Of a stretch of 64,000 nucleotides of DNA, positions 59,640 to 64,000 are shown one piece after another (within the stretch, counting starts at the first letter, position 1; every line of letters starts with the position of its first letter). This DNA is from Alcanivorax sp. GTDB taxonomy: Bacteria; Pseudomonadota; Gammaproteobacteria; Pseudomonadales; Alcanivoracaceae. The stretch covers positions 434,001 through 498,000 of the forward strand of contig NZ_CP051240.1 of assembly GCF_017794965.1 (NCBI RefSeq), in the 5' to 3' direction. The position numbers and the translations under genes are program-made. The notes below the pieces were generated by a model. That model was not told where the DNA came from, did no database searches, and saw only the letters and a program-made list of their open reading frames with translations.

Positions 59640-62465
59640 ATGTTTAAGAAAACAGCATTGAGTCTTGCCGTTCTGGCCCTGGCGGCCTGCGGAGGCGGGG
59701 GCAGCAGCAGTGGTGGTGGCAGTGGCGGAAATGGAGGTCCGGCAGCGCCGGCGGCCAAGGCTGGCGGTACGGCGGCAAAAGGCATTATCGCTGGGGCACT
59801 TGTGGAAGCCAAAAAAGCGGATGGTTCCGTGATCGGTACGGCTACCACCGCAGAAGACGGCTCGTACAGCATTGAACTGAATGGCTATTCGGGCACGGTC
59901 TTTCTGACCCTGAAAGCACCGGAAGCAGGCGATGCGCTGGTAACGTGCGATGTCGCCAGCTGTGGCGTGGCCGCAGATGGGGATATTGATGCTGATGAAA
60001 GCGGCACTATCGAGTTTGGTGAGCAGTATGCGCTGGATTACGAGCTGCGCTCGGTGATCCATGCTGACTCCAGCGCCTCCAACGTGAGTGCACATATCAC
60101 CCCTCTCACCACGCTGGTGGCCGACAAGGCTGGCGCGGGGGCTGACCAGGTAGCGGTTGCGGCAGCGAACAGCTTTGTGAAAAACATGCTGGGGCTGGAT
60201 GCCAACCCCAGTGAGGTGAAGCCGGTGGACCTGACGCAAGGTAGCGGAGGTTCGGTTCAGGAGCTGACCTTTGCGTTGCTGAATGCAGCAATTGAGGAGC
60301 AGGCCCAAAGCGGTGCAACGGATATTGCCTCTGTTCTGGGCGGATTGTCCGGAAACTTTGAGACGAACCAGGTCGACAAAAGCGCGCTTGAGGCGCTGGT
60401 GGCGGGTGTTGCCAGTGTTGAAGCGGCGGTAAAAGCGGGTAATGAAGAGATCGATGTAGTTGCGGCCTCCAGTGCAGCGCAGTCCGGGGCGCAAAATGCT
60501 TGCGACCTTGAAGGTGGCGAGCAGCAGCAACCTAAAGTCGCCCTTAGTGAAGACGCTCCGTCAGAATATTGCTCTCCAGAAATTGAGTTTGAAGGGGCGT
60601 TGGGGTCCAATCTGGATAAAGCCAAAGCCCTGGTGGCCACCGCACGTAAAGTGTCCATTGAGGCAATTGAAGCCATTGAAGCCGAACTTGACGAAGAGAG
60701 TGAGGCCTATAATTCCGAAAACCTGATCGTCAAGATTGGCAATGTAGCTGATGATGTGGATACCGATACCCGCAAGGTGGTTCAGACCTTTGGTGAGGTA
60801 GCTGGTGTATTGGTGGATCAGATTGTCCGCGGGGTTATCGATGGGGAAGATCTGACGACGGATCTTGGTGAAGCTGCATCGCTATACTACGACGCATCCT
60901 TCGAAAATGACTGCCAGTATTATTACCCGCAAGAAGCTGTTGATCAGTGTGAACTGGATTATGAGGCTGATAAAAGTGCCTTCGTGTCCCACTTCGTGGG
61001 AGGGACCATTGAAAACAGTGGTGATGAGTGGTCTGTAACATCAGCCACCTTCGATCTGGATGGAAATGAGGCGACCGCTGATGATCAGTTGATGGTTCAC
61101 ATGAACGTTGTGCTACCTACGGTTATTGGTGATGGTGAATCCGGCATCGGGCTCAATGCGGGCGTAAATACGCTTTCCATTCACGGTTCGGCAGCGCTTC
61201 CAGATGTTGCCAGCTTTACGGTAAGCGAAGGGTCGGGCCTGGTTGTTGAGCTGAATAATAATTTTGTCGACGATGGCGAAAGTGAGCCAGAAGATGCTAT
61301 TAAAAGAATAGCACTGGATGTAAGTGCGGAGCTGTCCAACAACGAAATGACCTTTAATGGTGGGGTGGAAGTTGTTGTTCGTGAGTCCAGCAAGCACCAG
61401 TCACTGAATGCCCCCGTACCGGAAGTCCTGTTGCCAGTACCTGAAAAGCTCGCGTTGAATGGTGTGTTCGAAGAGGTAGGCACCGGAAACAGTCTGGATG
61501 CCAATGTGTTGCTGACGGTTTCCAATGTCAGCCAGTTCGGTTTCTACCAGGAAGGGTTTGAGCGGAACCTCGTTAGCTATAGTTTTGATCAAGAGACAGA
61601 GGTTCTTACGGTCACCATCAGTGAAGGTGAGAGTCAGGCGACGGTAGCATTTTCTCTTGAGGAAAATGACTACGGTGGTGGCTGGACAGAATTTGAGATT
61701 GTCTCTGAATGTGTTTCGACGTCCGGTGATGCCTATTGCCCACGTGCTACCCGTTATTGGGTGTCGGGTTATAATATTGTCGTGGAGGGGATTAATAGCC
61801 AGGAAGATTGTGCGGACCCAGAGCAGGCGGGTTCAATCTATACCCGATGGGAGGATGATAGTCTCGAGTGTATCGCCTGGATCAGTTCCGGAGATGAGGG
61901 CTTCGAGAGCGATATTCGTAACTTCTTCACCGCAGACGCGGATTGGTATCTGGATGGTATGCGTGCCTATGTGTCGGGTGAAGGCTGGTATCAGGTGGGC
62001 CCGGATGATTTCTACGATGACTATTCCGGAACATCCCTGTTCCCCGCTGATAGTGGCACAGCTGTCGCGCACCTCGATGAGTCAGATATGGACTTCGATG
62101 CCGAAGGCCGTTATCTGAAAGGCACTCTCCTGGTTGAAACTCGTGGGAAGCTGTCAGCCAATCTGCCCGAAATGGATGTCAAGCTGGTGGCTGCGCGTAG
62201 TGGCTACGCACTGGGTGAGGCGACACTGGATCTTTCCTGGGACGGTGATTCACTGAAAGTGATTTATCCTTATTCCGGTGACGGTAGCAATAGCGCGACG
62301 CTGGAAGACGGTGAAGGCACGATAATGACAGTGGTTTTCGATGATAGTGCTGAAACCGTTACAGGTGATATTCGCAAGGATGGCACCGTTTACGGGACCT
62401 TCCGTGAGGAAAATGGGCAGTACATCATCAGCTGGATCGATAATACCATCGAGTCCTTGTACTAA
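59640..62465 (+). CDS. large acidic lipoprotein of unknown function
   Basis: A 941-aa lipoprotein. The signal peptide ends in lipobox LAAC with Cys17, followed by a Gly/Ser run (GGGGSSSGGGSGGNGG). AAGGAG lies 7 bases before ATG 59640. An early beta region (GSYSIELNGYSGTVFLTL) resembles a carboxypeptidase-regulatory-like or transthyretin-like domain. A helical Ala-rich region follows to about 270, then a long acidic part with many Asp and Glu and several Tyr/Trp-rich segments. I see no enzyme motif. A terminator follows directly. The protein is probably exposed in the outer membrane; the poor charge balance and low-complexity linker fit surface exposure. Confidence 0.75.
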   Translation: MFKKTALSLAVLALAACGGGGSSSGGGSGGNGGPAAPAAKAGGTAAKGIIAGALVEAKKADGSVIGTATTAEDGSYSIELNGYSGTVFLTLKAPEAGDALVTCDVASCGVAADGDIDADESGTIEFGEQYALDYELRSVIHADSSASNVSAHITPLTTLVADKAGAGADQVAVAAANSFVKNMLGLDANPSEVKPVDLTQGSGGSVQELTFALLNAAIEEQAQSGATDIASVLGGLSGNFETNQVDKSALEALVAGVASVEAAVKAGNEEIDVVAASSAAQSGAQNACDLEGGEQQQPKVALSEDAPSEYCSPEIEFEGALGSNLDKAKALVATARKVSIEAIEAIEAELDEESEAYNSENLIVKIGNVADDVDTDTRKVVQTFGEVAGVLVDQIVRGVIDGEDLTTDLGEAASLYYDASFENDCQYYYPQEAVDQCELDYEADKSAFVSHFVGGTIENSGDEWSVTSATFDLDGNEATADDQLMVHMNVVLPTVIGDGESGIGLNAGVNTLSIHGSAALPDVASFTVSEGSGLVVELNNNFVDDGESEPEDAIKRIALDVSAELSNNEMTFNGGVEVVVRESSKHQSLNAPVPEVLLPVPEKLALNGVFEEVGTGNSLDANVLLTVSNVSQFGFYQEGFERNLVSYSFDQETEVLTVTISEGESQATVAFSLEENDYGGGWTEFEIVSECVSTSGDAYCPRATRYWVSGYNIVVEGINSQEDCADPEQAGSIYTRWEDDSLECIAWISSGDEGFESDIRNFFTADADWYLDGMRAYVSGEGWYQVGPDDFYDDYSGTSLFPADSGTAVAHLDESDMDFDAEGRYLKGTLLVETRGKLSANLPEMDVKLVAARSGYALGEATLDLSWDGDSLKVIYPYSGDGSNSATLEDGEGTIMTVVFDDSAETVTGDIRKDGTVYGTFREENGQYIISWIDNTIESLY

Positions 62466-62485
62466 ACGTCAATGCTAGAGTCTGG

Positions 62486-62510
62486 GGCCGCCTGCGGGCG
62501 GCCTTTTTTT
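62486..62510 (+). terminator. terminator between the lipoprotein and the outer-membrane protein gene
   Basis: GGCCGCC-TGCG-GGCGGCC is followed by seven T. It ends 3 bp before the next start codon, an unusually tight position. Confidence 0.88.
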
Positions 62511-62513
62511 GTT

Positions 62514-63554
62514 ATGCGGTATCTCTTTTTTCTGTTGTTTTTTGTGGTCATGCCCCTTGGTGCGGAAGAGCTGGACTTTTCGGTATCAAGCCGTTCGGTG
62601 AGTGAACCAATGGCCATCAAGGGTTTTGCCGATCAGTGGAGCAATACGCTACATCGTGGCGATATTGCCTGGACGAGAAACCGTCTTGAGGCCGGGGTGC
62701 GAAAGGGCGCTTTCAGAGTCGGCTACATTCAGCGCTATGACTATGCGTTGACGTTCAATGATGAGACTGCGGATTTGTACTATCGCTCGGAAAATGATCT
62801 TCCTGAGCCAGAAGGGGATGTGCCTGTTCGGTTGAATGCCTGGCATATGCGAACACAGGGGGCGAAATTTTCCTGGCGTTGGACTGCAGGAGCGTTTCAC
62901 GTAGAGCCGGCCTTGTCGCTGCTGTCTGGCTGGCAATTTCAGGACGGAAGCCTGGATGGATTTCTGAGAAATGAGAGCGGCGAACTGAGCGGTCAGGCCG
63001 AGCTGGACTACCGCTATTCTCAGGATTTGTTGCTCGATCATCAATTCGAGAGGCCTGCTGGTACGGGGCTGGCCTTGGACCTGACGTTGCGTTGGATAGG
63101 TGAAGGGCAGGGTGTCATCCTCGACATTCAGGATGCCTATGGCCGTATGTGGTGGCGAGATGCACCTTATACAAAAGGGACGTTCAATACGGTGGATCGC
63201 GATACTCCAGGAGAAGTGAAACTGGATCCGGCGTTTACTGGCAAGAGAAATACTGAGGATTATCAGCAAACATTGTCTTCCTATACCCGCGGAAGCTATT
63301 GGCTGGAGCAGTCAGGTTGGCGCTGGTCGGTAGAGGGCGAGTATTTTCTGGAGCGTCTATGGGTTCGCCCAGGAGTGAGCTGGACGCGCCTTTCTGGAAA
63401 CCCCTATATGGGATATGAGCTGAGAGATGGGCAGTGGCTGCTGGGGCTGAGAAGTGATGATGATCGCTGGTCTTTCGAGCTGGGTTCCGACACGTTCAAG
63501 CTCGAGAATTCTCGTTCGCTAACGGTAAATGCGGGTTATTCATTGCTTTGGTAA
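62514..63554 (+). CDS. putative outer-membrane beta-barrel protein of unknown function
   Basis: A 346-aa protein. ATG 62514 gives a clear signal peptide (MRYLFFLLFFVVMPLGA) and mature start EELDFSVSS. The rest alternates hydrophobic and polar residues with many Trp/Tyr/Arg (for example KFSWRWTAGAFHVEPALSLL), and ends in a strand SRSLTVNAGYSLLW with a C-terminal Trp, as in outer-membrane barrels. I do not recognise a family. The start lies directly after a terminator T tract and lacks a Shine-Dalgarno sequence, so expression may need readthrough or leaderless initiation. A longer reading from ATG 62472 would run through the hairpin and lose the N-terminal signal. Confidence 0.65.
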   Translation: MRYLFFLLFFVVMPLGAEELDFSVSSRSVSEPMAIKGFADQWSNTLHRGDIAWTRNRLEAGVRKGAFRVGYIQRYDYALTFNDETADLYYRSENDLPEPEGDVPVRLNAWHMRTQGAKFSWRWTAGAFHVEPALSLLSGWQFQDGSLDGFLRNESGELSGQAELDYRYSQDLLLDHQFERPAGTGLALDLTLRWIGEGQGVILDIQDAYGRMWWRDAPYTKGTFNTVDRDTPGEVKLDPAFTGKRNTEDYQQTLSSYTRGSYWLEQSGWRWSVEGEYFLERLWVRPGVSWTRLSGNPYMGYELRDGQWLLGLRSDDDRWSFELGSDTFKLENSRSLTVNAGYSLLW

Positions 63555-63621
63555 CGGTCCCTCAGAGGTTGGCTGATTGCAAGCATTACGGTTTTTGCCT
63601 GATGTCCTTCGTTGGTAGCTG

Positions 63622-64000
63622 GGGGCCGATGATGCCGACAATGGCGCCTCGCGGTACTTGGAAACTCAGGTCTTCGTAAAGCAGCTTGTGGTCGAATTCC
63701 TTGGCAACGCCGTTCAGCTCGAACACCTGCTCATCAAGACGCTCGCCCGGCGGGGTGTAGAGTTCCTGGGTTTCGTTGCGCTTCTGGAATTCCTGGCTGG
63801 CCAGTTCCTCGAATGCGGCCATCCGGGCCATGATCTTCAGCAGGGTGGATTTACCCGCGCCGTTCAGACCCAGTACGCCGATCTTGGCGCCGGGGAAGAA
63901 GGACAGGGAGACGTCTTTCAGGATGTGCTTCTTGGGCGGGACAACCTTGCCCTCCTTGTCCATGGTGAAAATGTACTGACTTATAAACTCCGACCGCAGT
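63622..64000 (-). pseudogene. ettA: decayed second copy of the ettA 5' region
   Basis: This stretch is a close copy of ettA in the same orientation, corresponding to 58258-58466 joined to 59175-59345. The first codon is changed (ATG to ATA at 63982-63984), although an in-frame ATG seven codons on remains. About 708 bp (236 codons) of the first ABC domain and linker are missing, with GGCC shared at both deletion ends. The reading frame then leaves the homology just before the second Walker A motif and stops soon after. The remnant keeps the first Walker A but no signature or second site, so no functional throttle is possible. It includes the ettA upstream sequence and runs off the window edge. 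Confidence 0.9.

Overview
The window comes from a gammaproteobacterium of the Alcanivorax type, i.e. a marine hydrocarbon degrader. The main reasons are the block AraC regulator - ferredoxin - CYP153 P450 - GMC alcohol dehydrogenase - ferredoxin reductase, an AlmA-type flavin monooxygenase, three predicted metal-dependent hydrolases of the PF10118 type, and a gammaproteobacterial housekeeping run (rnr-rlmB, rpsF-priB-rpsR-rplI, dnaB-alr, radA). The genus is inferred from gene content only.

Bases 1-35304 form a catabolic region with almost nothing but lipid and hydrocarbon metabolism. (a) 1-8311, plus strand: PF10118 protein, BtrH-like protein, double-hotdog thioesterase, acyl-CoA ligase, two acyl-CoA dehydrogenases and a GMC oxidoreductase, tightly packed and ended by a terminator. 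(b) 8458-22179, minus strand: two sets of the same four families (SDR, Baeyer-Villiger-type monooxygenase, alpha/beta hydrolase, PF10118 protein) flank a FadL porin and a large Ig-like lipoprotein. All three transcription units begin downstream of a shared 20-bp inverted repeat, and a TetR gene is divergent from one of them. The chemistry fits secondary alcohol to ketone to ester to acid plus alcohol, i.e. subterminal or cyclic-ketone oxidation. (c) 22981-28875: the CYP153 terminal hydroxylase cluster with its AraC regulator. (d) 29055-35304: a TetR regulator divergent from an acyl-CoA dehydrogenase, a peroxisome-like multifunctional enzyme with three SCP2 domains, and an SCP-x-type thiolase, a likely route for branched acyl-CoAs.

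At 35563-37187 a P4-type tyrosine integrase lies next to the 3' end of an intact tRNA-Leu(CAG). The catabolic region to the left may therefore be, wholly or partly, an integrated island. Its other end is outside the window.

Bases 37285-64000 look like core chromosome: rnr, rlmB, two exported unknowns, the S6/PriB/S18/L9 operon, dnaB, alr, radA, a DUF547 protein, an iron-regulated TonB receptor/PepSY pair with a Fur box, a TVP38-flavoprotein fusion, an ArsM-type methyltransferase, a PilZ/ECF sigma/anti-sigma operon, ettA, then a lipoprotein and an outer-membrane protein of unknown role. The right edge holds a decayed second copy of the 5' half of ettA.

The core part also carries intergenic repeats built from 7-bp units, mostly as inverted pairs flanking 14-155 bp. 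I saw none in the catabolic half. These repeats, the shared operator, and the AurF-like di-iron ligand pattern in all three PF10118 proteins are the most notable observations.
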